Shown here: piece after piece, positions 23,162 to 31,179 of the stretch
Numbering within the stretch: the first letter of the stretch is position 1
Layout of the letters: each line of letters begins with the position of its first letter
NCBI RefSeq assembly: GCF_025934275.1
Contig: NZ_JAICYI010000002.1
Coordinates: 1-64,000 of the forward strand
From: Phenylobacterium sp.
Lineage (GTDB): Bacteria > Pseudomonadota > Alphaproteobacteria > Caulobacterales > Caulobacteraceae
Reading direction: 5' to 3'
Length of the DNA stretch: 64,000 nt
Program-made: the position numbers and the translations under genes
The notes under the pieces: model-generated
Told to the model about the DNA's origin: nothing
The model's input: the letters and a program-made list of their open reading frames with translations, nothing else
The model's database searches: none

Positions 23162-23653
23162 CTACTTCGCTTCGGCGACGGCCTTCATGGTGTTGATGAC
23201 GCGCGTGAACATCGCCGTGCGCCCGGCCGTGTCCTTGGCCCGGTCGGCTCCGGCCGGCAGCGCCGCGGCGTCATAGATCAGGGTGTAGAGGATCTTCGAC
23301 GTCTTCGGCCCGTCCGGCCGGACCTCCACCGTGCCGTGGTAGTCGATCGGCGACTTCGGCTGGGCGTAGGTGTAGGACCACGCCGTCCGGCTGACGAGCA
23401 CCTCGTCCACCCGATCGGCGATGCGGCGCACGGCGCCCACCTCGTCGGCCTTGCCGGAGGTGATCACGCAGCTCGTCTTCAACCAGGCGCCGATATCGCA
23501 GAAGCCGCTGACCTTCTTCCAGGTCACCTCGGCCGGGGCGTTGACGCTCGCCTCCAGGGGGATGGTCACATAGTCGGCGGCGTGCGCCAGCCCGGCGGAC
23601 GCACCCAGCGCGGCGGCGCTCGCCAGGACGGCGTTGCGGAAATGATGGCCCAT
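23162..23653 (-). CDS. secreted SRPBCC-fold (START-like) protein
   Basis: 163 residues. Signal peptide MGHHFRNAVLASAAALGASA ending in AHA (about 26), then 'IPLEASVNAPAEVTWKKVSG' with the polyketide-cyclase/dehydrase pattern 'FCDIGAWLKTSCVITSGKAD', and 'EVGAVRRIADRVDEVLVSR'. SRPBCC proteins bind hydrophobic ligands; a secreted form with two cysteines is less common. The ATG is at 23653. It converges with the 91-residue hypothetical gene, six bases apart. Confidence 0.75.
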   Translation of the reverse strand: MGHHFRNAVLASAAALGASAGLAHAADYVTIPLEASVNAPAEVTWKKVSGFCDIGAWLKTSCVITSGKADEVGAVRRIADRVDEVLVSRTAWSYTYAQPKSPIDYHGTVEVRPDGPKTSKILYTLIYDAAALPAGADRAKDTAGRTAMFTRVINTMKAVAEAK

Positions 23654-23805
23654 GTCGAATCCCCCCAGGCGATTTGGCGCAGTTGGCCACAGCTTCCCGC
23701 GTGGGCCAAGCGTCGCCATGGCGCCGACGTGACGGACGTTCCTTCCGGGGTTGATCGAGCGGCCCAGGTCGATAGGGTCGGACCGCGACCTATTGGGAGA
23801 GGGTG

Positions 23806-24177
23806 TTGTCAGACCAGGATCTTGCAGCGTTCGTGCGCGAGCACGTTCGCTCGGTCTGGGCGCTCGAGCTGCTGCTGCTGCTCAAGCGCGACGCCGAACG
23901 CTGCTGGGAGCCGGCCGAGCTGGTCAGCGAGCTGCGCGCCTCGACGGGCCTCGTCAACGACAACCTGCAGCGGTTCGAGCGCGGCGGCATCACGGTCCGC
24001 GACGACAAGGGCTGCCATCGCTACGCGCCGGCGGCGGCGGTGCTGGGTCAGCTCTGCGACCGTCTGGAGGCGGCCTACAAGGAGCGGCCGGTGGCGATCG
24101 TCAACCTGATCGCCGCGCCGCGCGATCCGGTGCAGTCGCTGGCCAATGCGTTCAAGTTCAGGGGGGAAGACAAATGA
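23806..24177 (+). CDS. winged-helix-like hypothetical protein, 123 aa
   Basis: The region 'VWALELLLLLKRDAERCWEP' then 'AELVSELRASTGLVNDNLQR' and 'FERGGITVRDDKGCHRYAPA' follows the helix-helix-helix-wing order of a winged-helix DNA-binding domain with a Tyr-ended wing. No known family named. Start TTG at 23806 is preferred because GGGAG lies six bases before it; a GTG one codon earlier is inside the spacing. Its stop overlaps the next gene (ATGA). It may regulate or sense for the two membrane proteins behind it (inference). Confidence 0.65.
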   Translation: MSDQDLAAFVREHVRSVWALELLLLLKRDAERCWEPAELVSELRASTGLVNDNLQRFERGGITVRDDKGCHRYAPAAAVLGQLCDRLEAAYKERPVAIVNLIAAPRDPVQSLANAFKFRGEDK

Positions 24178-24446
24178 GCGCGCTCGCGCCGACGGCGGTT
24201 TATCTCTTATGCCTGCTCACCAGCGGGGTGTGCGCCATCCTGCTGCTGCGGGCCTATTTCCGCGAGCGCTCGCGGCTGCTGTTGTGGACCGCCGTCAGCT
24301 TCGTCTTCCTGGCGCTCAACAACCTGGCGCTGGTCGCCGACATGGTCGTCTTCCCCGCGACCGATCTCTGGATCTGGCGCCAGCTCGCCGCCGCCTTGGC
24401 GCTCGGCGTGCTGCTCTACGGCTTCATCTGGGAGGCGGAGTCGTGA
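24174..24446 (+). CDS. DUF5985-like membrane protein, first of a pair
   Basis: 90 residues with three hydrophobic segments: about 6-27 (TAVYLLCLLTSGVCAILLLR), 36-58 and 68-86. 'LLRAYFRERSRLLLWTAVSF' with Arg after helix 1 and 'FLALNNLALVAD' match the small DUF5985 family. The ATG at 24174 overlaps the winged-helix gene stop, and its own stop overlaps the GTG of the second DUF5985-like gene. Two similar three-helix subunits made side by side suggest a heteromeric membrane complex (inference). Confidence 0.75.
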   Translation: MSALAPTAVYLLCLLTSGVCAILLLRAYFRERSRLLLWTAVSFVFLALNNLALVADMVVFPATDLWIWRQLAAALALGVLLYGFIWEAES

Positions 24447-24712
24447 ACCTGCATCCCATCTTCGTCGCCGGCGCCCTGACCTTCGGCTACCTGATCGGCG
24501 GCGTGTTCTTCGTGAAGTTCTGGCGCCGCACGCACGACGTACTGTTCCTGGCCTTCGCCGCGGCCTTCGGCTTGATGGCGGTGAACCAGGCGGTGCCAGC
24601 GATCTACGGCATTCCCGACGAGGCGCTGAGCGGGGTCTACCTGCTTCGGCTTGCGGCCTACCTGCTGATCATCTGGGCGATCCTGCGCAAGAACATGGCC
24701 CGGCCGCGTTAG
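24443..24712 (+). CDS. DUF5985-like membrane protein, second of a pair
   Basis: 89 residues from GTG at 24443, overlapping the previous stop. Same three-helix layout as its neighbour: 'VAGALTFGYLIGGVFFVKFW', 'VLFLAFAAAFGLMAVNQAV', 'LLRLAAYLLIIWAILRKN'. Ends AR-PR. The overlap chain winged helix-membrane-membrane is tightly coupled. Its stop overlaps the stop of the convergent 66-residue gene by four bases. Confidence 0.75.
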   Translation: MNLHPIFVAGALTFGYLIGGVFFVKFWRRTHDVLFLAFAAAFGLMAVNQAVPAIYGIPDEALSGVYLLRLAAYLLIIWAILRKNMARPR

Positions 24713-24909
24713 AATCCGCGGCCCGAGAGCATGGCCAGCACCGCCACGATGGCGATCGCTGCGAGCAGGATCAGGCCGGCGTGGCGCCGGCGGCCGAGTA
24801 GCGGCTCGGCGCCGGCGGGCCTTTGCGGCGGGGCGCGACGGGCCCGTTCGCGCTCGCGGCGGTAGCGGCGCAGATCGGTGACGCGCGGATCGGACTTAGG
24901 CCGTCGCAC
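24709..24909 (-). CDS. small tail-anchored membrane protein, 66 aa
   Basis: Strongly basic N-terminal 45 residues ('TDLRRYRRERERARRAPPQR') then one helix 'AGLILLAAIAIVAVLAMLSG' and RGF. Start GTG at 24909; no good ribosome binding site, so the start could be off. Unknown family. The four-base stop overlap with the convergent DUF5985 gene argues that both ends are real. Confidence 0.5.
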   Translation of the reverse strand: MRRPKSDPRVTDLRRYRRERERARRAPPQRPAGAEPLLGRRRHAGLILLAAIAIVAVLAMLSGRGF

Positions 24910-25016
24910 GGGGGAACCAGCGGATCTCGCGCATGATTCCGCAGCATACCCGAGCCGCGCCGGGCGCCAACGCGGGCTTGGCGAAATCCGCCCTGTCGCC
25001 TTAAGTCTTGCATCCG

Positions 25017-25766
25017 ATGCCGAGCCTTGACGACGTCGCCGAGCTGATCGACGCCCGCCGCACCGGCCCGGGGCCGCTGGTCGTCGGGGTCACCGGCTCG
25101 GTTGCGGTCGGCAAGAGCACCTTCGCCGCCGCCTTGACGGATCGCCTCGCCGAGCGCCCTCGCCCCCCATCCGTCGAGCTCGTCTGCACCGACGGCTTCC
25201 TGCTCGACAATGCCGCCTTGCTGGCGCGCGGCCTGACCCTGCGCAAGGGATTCCCCGAGAGCTACGACGCCGAGGCGCTGGCGCGGACCCTGGCGAGCCT
25301 CCGGCAAGGCGCGGCGAAGGTTCCGGTCTATTCGCATATCACCTACGACATCGACCCGGGGCTGGCGCGCGAGGTCGCCCGCCCCGAGGTGCTGGTGGTC
25401 GAGGGTCTCGGCCTGCACGATCCCGCGGCGGTCGGCCTCGACGCGCTCATCTATCTCGAGGCCGAAGAGGCGCATCTCGAGGCTTGGTTCACGGCCCGAT
25501 TCGTGGCGCTCTGGCGCGCCGCCGAGCACGATCCAGCCTCTTTCTACGCCCGCTTCCGGACCATGAGCGCCGAGCAGACGGAAGCCTTCGCCGGCGAGGT
25601 CTGGCGACAGATCAACCTGCCGAACCTGCGCGACCACATCGCGCCGGCCCGCGAGCGCGCCGACATCGTCGTCCGCAAGGGCCCGGAGCACCAGATCGAG
25701 GCCATCGTGAGCCGCTACGACGCCAGCCGCTCGAGCTCGTCGGCCGGAATTTCCTCGTTGGTGTAG
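25017..25766 (+). CDS. coaA: pantothenate kinase-like P-loop kinase (CoaA type)
   Basis: 249 residues. Walker A '[18 protein letters not shown]' at about 22-39, 'CTDGFLL' and the CoaA-type '[11 protein letters not shown]', 'LVVEGLGL', '[18 protein letters not shown]'. CoaA phosphorylates pantothenate as the first step to coenzyme A. It is shorter than E. coli CoaA at the N-terminus (about 50 residues). The last 17 residues ([14 protein letters not shown]-type, Ser-rich) run into the 3' end of yebC on the other strand, which looks like a lost stop codon. The ATG at 25017 is chosen over TTG at 25008. Confidence 0.75.
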   Translation: MPSLDDVAELIDARRTGPGPLVVGVTGSVAVGKSTFAAALTDRLAERPRPPSVELVCTDGFLLDNAALLARGLTLRKGFPESYDAEALARTLASLRQGAAKVPVYSHITYDIDPGLAREVARPEVLVVEGLGLHDPAAVGLDALIYLEAEEAHLEAWFTARFVALWRAAEHDPASFYARFRTMSAEQTEAFAGEVWRQINLPNLRDHIAPARERADIVVRKGPEHQIEAIVSRYDASRSSSSAGISSLV

Positions 25767-26461
25767 ACGTTCTGCACGTCGTCCTCGTCGTCGAGGGCGT
25801 CGAGCAGCTTCATCAGCGTCGCGGCCGGCTCGCCGCTCAGGGGCGTGCGGCTCCTCGGCCGCCGGGCGACGGCGGCGGACTTGGCTTCGCCGAGGCTCTT
25901 CTCAAGGGCCGCCGCCACCTCCGACAGCTGCTCGAAGGCGGTGTAGATGGTGTGGCCGTCCTCGTCGGACTCGACGTCCTCGGCGCCGGCCTCGATGGCC
26001 GCGTCCATCACCGCCTCATCGCTGCCCGCCGCAACCGGATAGACGATCTCGCCCACGCGCTCGAACATGAACGCCACCGAGCCCGTCTCGCCGAGGTTGC
26101 CGCCGTGCTTGCCGAAGATCGAGCGGACGTTGGAGGCGGCCCGGTTGCGGTTGTCGGTCAGCACTTCGACGATCAGGCCCACCCCGCCGGGTCCGAAGCC
26201 CTCGTAGCGGATCTCCTCGTAGGTCTCCGCGTCGCCGCCCTGCGCCTTCTTGATCGCCCGCTCGATGACGTCCTTCGACATCGACTCGGCCTTGGCGTTG
26301 GCGATCGCCAGCCGGAGCCTAGGGTTCATCGCCGGGTCGGGCATCCCATGCTTCGCCGCCACGGTGATCTCGCGCGACAGCTTGGAGAACAGCTTCGAGC
26401 GGGCCGCATCGGCGCGGCCCTTGCGGTGCATGATGTTCTTGAATTTGGAGTGGCCGGCCAT
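25715..26461 (-). CDS. yebC: YebC/PmpR family protein
   Basis: 248 residues, full length. N-terminus '[20 protein letters not shown]' and '[20 protein letters not shown]' are diagnostic, as are '[19 protein letters not shown]' and '[16 protein letters not shown]'. Members are described as transcription regulators and, more recently, as translation factors easing ribosome stalling at polyproline. Cytoplasmic. The C-terminal 17 codons overlap coaA on the opposite strand by 52 bases. ruvC, often next to yebC, is not here. Confidence 0.95.
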   Translation of the reverse strand: MAGHSKFKNIMHRKGRADAARSKLFSKLSREITVAAKHGMPDPAMNPRLRLAIANAKAESMSKDVIERAIKKAQGGDAETYEEIRYEGFGPGGVGLIVEVLTDNRNRAASNVRSIFGKHGGNLGETGSVAFMFERVGEIVYPVAAGSDEAVMDAAIEAGAEDVESDEDGHTIYTAFEQLSEVAAALEKSLGEAKSAAVARRPRSRTPLSGEPAATLMKLLDALDDEDDVQNVYTNEEIPADELERLAS

Positions 26462-26519
26462 CTTGCGAACTGGTCGAGACGAGGAACGGCGCCGGTTCTA
26501 CCCTCAGGGTCCGGCTTGC

Positions 26520-26544
26520 GGAACCCCCGCTATGTGCGAGGGTT
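26520..26544 (+). promoter_or_regulatory. near-consensus EcfG promoter before the 75-aa membrane gene
   Basis: GGAAC (26520-26524), 16-base spacer, GGTT (26541-26544), 36 bases before the ATG at 26581. One mismatch in the -10. Confidence 0.35.
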
Positions 26545-26580
26545 AGGCCGCTGGAAGCGAGACCGGCGGAGGCTGCAGCC

Positions 26581-26808
26581 ATGACCGAGAGCGTGCTGGA
26601 CCAGATCGACGACATCCTGCCGGCGCAGCCCAATGGCGAGCTCGTCCACTGGATGCAGCCCCGGCCGCTGACGATGGGGCCCGCCGGGATCTCCATCGCC
26701 ACCGCGGCGGCCTTCGCGATCGGCGCGCTCACCGCCGTGGCCGCGCTGGCGCTGCTGCGCTGGGGCTGGGGCCGCAACGGACCGAGAAAGGCTGAGCAGG
26801 GCTCCTAG
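26581..26808 (+). CDS. small membrane protein, 75 aa, unknown
   Basis: A soluble N-terminus 'TESVLDQIDDILPAQPNGEL', then a helix at about 40-63 ('ISIATAAAFAIGALTAVAAL') and a basic tail 'RWGWGRNGPRKAEQGS'. The N-out/C-in orientation follows the positive-inside rule. The ATG is at 26581. A near-consensus EcfG promoter stands upstream. An inverted repeat lies 8 bases past the stop. No family recognised. Confidence 0.65.
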   Translation: MTESVLDQIDDILPAQPNGELVHWMQPRPLTMGPAGISIATAAAFAIGALTAVAALALLRWGWGRNGPRKAEQGS

Positions 26809-26816
26809 AACGGAAA

Positions 26817-26843
26817 GAGCCCCGACGTGGGGGTCGTCGGGGC
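26817..26843. repeat. GC-rich inverted repeat in the 26809-27104 gap
   Basis: AGCCCCGAC / GTCGGGGCT (nine base pairs, nine-base loop). It could end transcription of the 75-residue gene, but the plus side lacks a T-tract; the minus side reads GGGGCTCTTTCC. The rest of the 296-base gap up to 27104 shows nothing I can name apart from the MBL ribosome binding site. Confidence 0.45.
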
Positions 26844-27104
26844 TCCCGTCCGTGTGACGCAGATCGGGGTTGGGGGTTGATCAGGCGTCGGAGCTTGTTT
26901 CACCCGGGAAATGTGGCGGATTCCCGACACAGGCGAGGACGTTCTGGGGCCCATGTGCGCCATCCGGTCGCAACCCGACAACTCTTGGGCGATCGTCTGC
27001 AATCTCCCATAGAGCCTCGCGGCCCGCCCGCGAAATTGTGATCTTGCGCCGGCTTGTCCTGCGCCGCCGCGCGGGCTTCCGATTTGACCCAGCGGAGGAT
27101 GAAC

Positions 27105-27839
27105 ATGGAAACCAGCATCGCCGAGATCGGCGCGGGCGTTTACCGGCTCTCGACCTGGGTGGCGGACGTCGCGCCGCCGGCCGGCTTCACCTTCAACCAG
27201 TTCCTGATCGATGCCGACGAGCCGATGCTGTTTCATTGCGGGCACCGCCAGCTGTTCCCGCTCGTCTCGGAGGCGGTGGCGCGGATCATGCCGCTGGAAC
27301 GGCTGCGGTGGATCAGCTTCGGCCACGTGGAGGCGGACGAGTGCGGCGCGATGAACGCCTGGCTCGCCGCCGCGCCGCAGGCGCAGATCGTCCACGGAGA
27401 GCTCGGCTGCATGATCTCGCTCAACGACCTCGCCGACCGGCCGCCCCGGCCGCTGGCCGACGGCGAGGTGCTGGATCTCGGCGGCAAGCGGATGCGCTGG
27501 CTCGCCACGCCGCACGTGCCGCATGGCTGGGAAGCCGGCGTGTTCTTCGAGGAGACGGCCGACGTGCTGCTCTGCGGCGACCTCCTCACCCACGTGGGCG
27601 GCGGCCCGCCGATCACCGACGCCGACATCCTCTCACTGGCCATCGAGTCGGAGGCGCAGTTCGGCGCCATGACCATGGCGCCCGGCACCGCCGATCAGCT
27701 CCGCCGCCTGGCCGAGCTGGCTCCGCGCACGCTCGCCCTGATGCACGGCGCATCCTTCGCCGGAGACGGCGCCGAGCCGCTGCGGGGCCTGGCGGAGTTC
27801 TGCCAGGCGGCGGCGCGCGCCTCGGTCGAACCGGCCTAG
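27105..27839 (+). CDS. metallo-beta-lactamase-fold protein (flavodiiron-type MBL domain)
   Basis: 244 residues. 'GFTFNQFLIDADEPMLFHCG' and 'RLRWISFGHVEADECGAMNA' carry the metal motif in the flavodiiron variant (H-x-E-x-D instead of H-x-H-x-D-H); then 'LATPHVPHGWEAGVFFEET', 'VLLCGDLLTHVG' (bridging Asp) and 'TLALMHGASF' (last His). There is no flavodoxin domain, so it is a stand-alone oxygen-reductase-like domain or a hydrolase of unknown substrate. ATG at 27105 has GGAGG six bases upstream. Confidence 0.82.
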   Translation: METSIAEIGAGVYRLSTWVADVAPPAGFTFNQFLIDADEPMLFHCGHRQLFPLVSEAVARIMPLERLRWISFGHVEADECGAMNAWLAAAPQAQIVHGELGCMISLNDLADRPPRPLADGEVLDLGGKRMRWLATPHVPHGWEAGVFFEETADVLLCGDLLTHVGGGPPITDADILSLAIESEAQFGAMTMAPGTADQLRRLAELAPRTLALMHGASFAGDGAEPLRGLAEFCQAAARASVEPA

Positions 27840-27880
27840 CGACGGCGTCGCACGAGCAGCGGCGACGGACGCTCGGACGG

Positions 27881-28477
27881 TCAGGAATCGGTCACGGGCT
27901 CGCAGGCGAGGGCGTCAACCTGGCCGCCGGCCAGCCGGAAGACGTGCTCTTGGCTGTGGCCGACCTGGATGGTCAGCGTGGTCTCCCGGTCGAGCCCGGC
28001 ATAGACCCCGCGCAGGATGCGGCCCAACACGCCATGGCTGACGGCGATCAGGCGGTCGTCTTCGGCCGCCTCCGCCAGAAAGCTGCGGGCCCGGGCGCTG
28101 ATCTCGTCGAAGCTCTCTCCGCCGGGGACATGGAAGGGCTGCTCGTGATCGGGCACGCCGGTGGGAAGGCGCCGGCGGAGCGCTTCGGCGCGCAGGCCGT
28201 CGAGCTCGCCCATCGAGTGCTCGCGCAGGCGCTCGTCGATCTCGACCGGGAGATCGAGCCGTTCGCCGACGATCCGCGCCGTCTGCTGGGCGCGCCCCAA
28301 CGGCGAGGCGACCAGCCGCCAGGCGCCGCCCGGCTCGCGCGCGACGAGATCCGCCAGCAGCTCGGCCATGGCCCGGGCCTGGCGCACGCCGCGTTCGGTG
28401 AGCGGCGAGTCCAGCCGGCCCTGGGCCCGGCGGATCACGTTCCACTCGGTCTCGCCATGGCGGACCAGGTAGATCAT
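27881..28477 (-). CDS. histidine phosphatase (phosphoglycerate mutase-like)
   Basis: 198 residues. The N-terminus 'MIYLVRHGETEWN' holds the phosphorylated His (RHGE), then 'LDSPLTERGVRQARAMAELL', 'LVASPLGRAQQTARIV', catalytic Glu in 'REHSMGELDGL' and the second His in 'LIAVSHGVLGRILRGV'. Closer to GpmB/CobC-type phosphatases than to glycolytic mutase. The ATG overlaps the SDR stop by four bases (28474-28477), so translation is coupled. Confidence 0.88.
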   Translation of the reverse strand: MIYLVRHGETEWNVIRRAQGRLDSPLTERGVRQARAMAELLADLVAREPGGAWRLVASPLGRAQQTARIVGERLDLPVEIDERLREHSMGELDGLRAEALRRRLPTGVPDHEQPFHVPGGESFDEISARARSFLAEAAEDDRLIAVSHGVLGRILRGVYAGLDRETTLTIQVGHSQEHVFRLAGGQVDALACEPVTDS

Positions 28478-29259
28478 CGGCGGCGCCGCACCACCGGATG
28501 CGAGGAGGAGAGGCCGCCGTCCACGGCGATGAACTGGCCGTTGACGTAGGAGGCGTCGTCCGAGGCCAGGAACAGGCCCATGTTGGCGATCTCGTGCGGC
28601 TCGCCGCCGCGGGTCAGCGGGTTGAGCTGGCCGATCTTGTCGGCGGTGCCGCGCGCGCGGGCGGCCTCGTAGACGCCGCGCGTCATGCCGGTCTCGATCA
28701 GCCCCGGGCAGATCGCGTTCACCCGCACCCCCGTGCCGTAGAGCTCGTTGGCCGCGGTCTGGGCGAGGCTGATGACGCCCGCCTTGGAGGCCGAATAGGG
28801 CATGCCGCCCGCGCCCGAGCGGATGCCGGCGACCGACGCCGTCATGATGATCGAGCCCTTCCCCTTGGCGATCATGATCGGGCTGGCGTGCTTCAGGGCC
28901 AGGAAGTGGCCGATCAGGTTGACGCGCAGGATTTCGGCCCAGTGCGCCGCCGTCTGGTCCTGCAGCGGGACGTAGCCGCCGGAGATGCCGGCGTTGGCCC
29001 AGATCACGTCCAGCCCGCCGAAGTCGTTCACCGCTCGCGTGACGTACTGCTGCACGAAGCCCTCGTCGGCGGCGTCGCCGGCCATCGCGACCGACTTGCC
29101 GCCGGCGGCGGCGATCTCCTTGGCGGTCTCGCTCACCGTCTCGGCCTTGTCGACGCAGACCACGCTCGCGCCTTCGCCGGCGAAGATCTTGGCCGCGGCG
29201 CGGCCGATCCCGCTCGCCGCCCCGGTTATCACCGCCGAGCGGCCCTCCAGTCGTCCCAT
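28474..29259 (-). CDS. short-chain dehydrogenase/reductase (SDR)
   Basis: 261 residues, classical SDR. NAD(P) motif 'VITGAASGIGRAAAKIFAGE' (TGxxxGIG), 'VVCVDKAE' with an Asp after beta-2 that favours NAD, 'WANAGISGGY' (NAG), catalytic Ser in 'SIIMTASVAG', and 'PYSASKAGV' (YxxxK). C-terminal 'YVNGQFIAVDGGLSSS' is standard. Substrate unknown. It is the second gene of an apparent operon 31104-27881 (oxidoreductase, hydrolase, SDR, phosphatase). Confidence 0.9.
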   Translation of the reverse strand: MGRLEGRSAVITGAASGIGRAAAKIFAGEGASVVCVDKAETVSETAKEIAAAGGKSVAMAGDAADEGFVQQYVTRAVNDFGGLDVIWANAGISGGYVPLQDQTAAHWAEILRVNLIGHFLALKHASPIMIAKGKGSIIMTASVAGIRSGAGGMPYSASKAGVISLAQTAANELYGTGVRVNAICPGLIETGMTRGVYEAARARGTADKIGQLNPLTRGGEPHEIANMGLFLASDDASYVNGQFIAVDGGLSSSHPVVRRRR

Positions 29260-29277
29260 GCTGTGCCTTTCGCTGTC

Positions 29278-30123
29278 CTAGGCCGCCTGTTTGGCCCGGC
29301 TCGCGGCCGCCACGATGGCGTCGATGACCGTGTCGTAGAGCCCCGGCGGCAGGTCGTGCCCCATCCCCGGGATGATGCGCAGCTCGGCGCCCGGGATCGC
29401 CTTGGCGGTCAGCTCGCCGCCGATCGGCATGACCAGCGGATCGTCCGCCCCGTGCGCCACAACGGCCGGGACCTTCAGCGTCTTCAGCTCTTCCGTCCGG
29501 TCGCCGTCGGCTCCGATCGCCTGCCGCTGGCGGACCACCCCGCTCGGATTGAACGCGCGCCGGTATTCCGAAACGACGCGCTGGCGCAGCTGGTCCTCGT
29601 CCCACGGATAGGCCGGGCTGCCGATGGTCCGCGCGTTCCTGATCCCGTGCGCCACGAACGCCTCGAAGTCGGCCTCGGGATCCGGCGGGGCCACGTTCAG
29701 CACCGCGGCTGCCGCCGGCGTCGACTGCAGGATCGGCGGGTTCGCCGCCGGGGCGGCCATGATCGAGGTCATCGAGAGCACGCGATCCGGGTGGTCGATG
29801 GCGACCCGCTGAGTGATCATGCCGCCCATGGAGACGCCGGCCACGTGCGCCTTCTTCACGCCCGCGGCGTCCAGGACCGCGATGACGTCGTTGGCCATGT
29901 CCTTCAGGACGTAGCTCCCGCCGTCGAGCCAGCTGGACAAGCCCACGTCGCGGTTGTCCATGCGGATCGCGCGGAAGCCGCGCGCCACCAGCTTTTCGCA
30001 GAACGGAACCGGCCAGCGGGTCATCTGCGAGCCCAGCCCGTTGATCAGGATCACCGTCTCGGGGTTCGCATCCCCAAAGGTTTCGTACTCCAGCTCGACC
30101 CGGCCGTTCTTCGCGCGCGGCAT
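29278..30123 (-). CDS. alpha/beta hydrolase
   Basis: 281 residues. 'VILINGLGSQMTRWP' gives the oxyanion loop, nucleophile Ser in 'AHVAGVSMGGMITQRVAI', acid in 'VVAHGADDPLVMP' and His in 'IIPGMGHDLPPGLYD'. Resembles esterases of the DUF/EstB-type hydrolases with 'RMDNRDVGLSSW'. The ATG at 30123 lies 15 bases after the oxidoreductase stop. It could hydrolyse a ring-opened or ester intermediate produced by its neighbours, but no pathway is certain. Confidence 0.85.
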   Translation of the reverse strand: MPRAKNGRVELEYETFGDANPETVILINGLGSQMTRWPVPFCEKLVARGFRAIRMDNRDVGLSSWLDGGSYVLKDMANDVIAVLDAAGVKKAHVAGVSMGGMITQRVAIDHPDRVLSMTSIMAAPAANPPILQSTPAAAAVLNVAPPDPEADFEAFVAHGIRNARTIGSPAYPWDEDQLRQRVVSEYRRAFNPSGVVRQRQAIGADGDRTEELKTLKVPAVVAHGADDPLVMPIGGELTAKAIPGAELRIIPGMGHDLPPGLYDTVIDAIVAAASRAKQAA

Positions 30124-30138
30124 GTTCGTTCTCCTCGC

Positions 30139-31104
30139 TCAGGGGACCAGCAGCACTCGGCCCACGGCCTGGCGGCTTTCGATGTAGCGGTGGGCGTCGG
30201 CGGCTTCGGAGAGCTTGAACTGGCGGTCGATCACCACTTTCAGCTCGCCCTTCGCCACATCCTCGATCAGCCCCTGGATGATCCCATAGACCCGGTCGGT
30301 GGCGATCTCGGCGCCCAGGAACACCCCCGAGAGGGTGCGGTTGCCGCCCATCATGGTGGAGACGTCCACCTTCATCGGCTCGCGGCCCGCCTGGCCGACC
30401 ATCGAAACCCGCCCGCGGTAGGCCAGCGACAGGATCGAGGCCTGCAAGGTCGTGCCCCCCACCGGATCGACGATCACGTCGCAGCCCTTGTTGTCGGTGA
30501 GCCGCATCACCTCGGTGACCAGATCGTCCCTCTGGTAGTTGATCCCGTGGGTCAGCCCGAGCGGCTGCAGCTTCTCCAGCCGCGCATCGGAGGAGGCGGT
30601 CGCCAGCACCATCGAGGCGCCGGCCCGCGCGGCGAGCTGGATGGCCGCGATCCCCACGCCCGAGGCGCCGGCCTGCACCAGGACGACCTCGCTCTTCTTC
30701 ATCCGTCCGAACTCGAACAGGCACTCGTGCGCGGTCCCGAACGGGATCGGCACGCAGGCCGCGAGCTTGAGGTCCATGCCCGCGGGGATCTTCCAGGCGG
30801 CCCGGGCCGAGACCGCGCGCAGCTCGGCATGGCTGCCGTAGGCGCCCGTGGTCACCGCTTTGTCGCCCACCTTGAGGTTTGTGACCTCGCTGCCGACCTC
30901 GACGACCTCGCCCGCCGCCTGGTAGCCGACGACGTGCGGCTTGGTGACCAGCGCGCCGCGCAGCCGGTTCAAGGTGTCGCCGCCCTCGATCGAGACCGCC
31001 TCCACCCGGATGACGATGCCCCTGGGGTGGCACTCGGGGTCCGGGACGTTCTCGTAGCGGAACACGTCCGGCGCGCCGTTCTCGTAATAGACCGCCGCCT
31101 TCAT
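30139..31104 (-). CDS. quinone oxidoreductase-like zinc-less MDR
   Basis: 321 residues. GroES-like part with 'VVGYQAAGEVVEVGSEVTNL' and 'VGDKAVTTGAYGSHAELRAV'; Rossmann part 'VVLVQAGASGVGIAAIQLAA' (GxSGVG, NADPH). Cysteine zinc ligands of alcohol dehydrogenases are absent, which places it with NADPH:quinone/enone reductases. ATG at 31104. First gene of the leftward operon; divergent from the VOC gene with a 75-base shared promoter region. Confidence 0.88.
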   Translation of the reverse strand: MKAAVYYENGAPDVFRYENVPDPECHPRGIVIRVEAVSIEGGDTLNRLRGALVTKPHVVGYQAAGEVVEVGSEVTNLKVGDKAVTTGAYGSHAELRAVSARAAWKIPAGMDLKLAACVPIPFGTAHECLFEFGRMKKSEVVLVQAGASGVGIAAIQLAARAGASMVLATASSDARLEKLQPLGLTHGINYQRDDLVTEVMRLTDNKGCDVIVDPVGGTTLQASILSLAYRGRVSMVGQAGREPMKVDVSTMMGGNRTLSGVFLGAEIATDRVYGIIQGLIEDVAKGELKVVIDRQFKLSEAADAHRYIESRQAVGRVLLVP

Positions 31105-31179
31105 TCCGCGCCTCCCGTTCCAAACATCTGTTTGACTTCACGCATCCCACGGCCATGCTGCCGAGGCAAGGGAGGGCCC

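Noticed and set aside
30139-31104. Zinc-dependent alcohol dehydrogenase
   Set aside because: Structural and catalytic zinc cysteines are missing, so a quinone/enone reductase type fits better.
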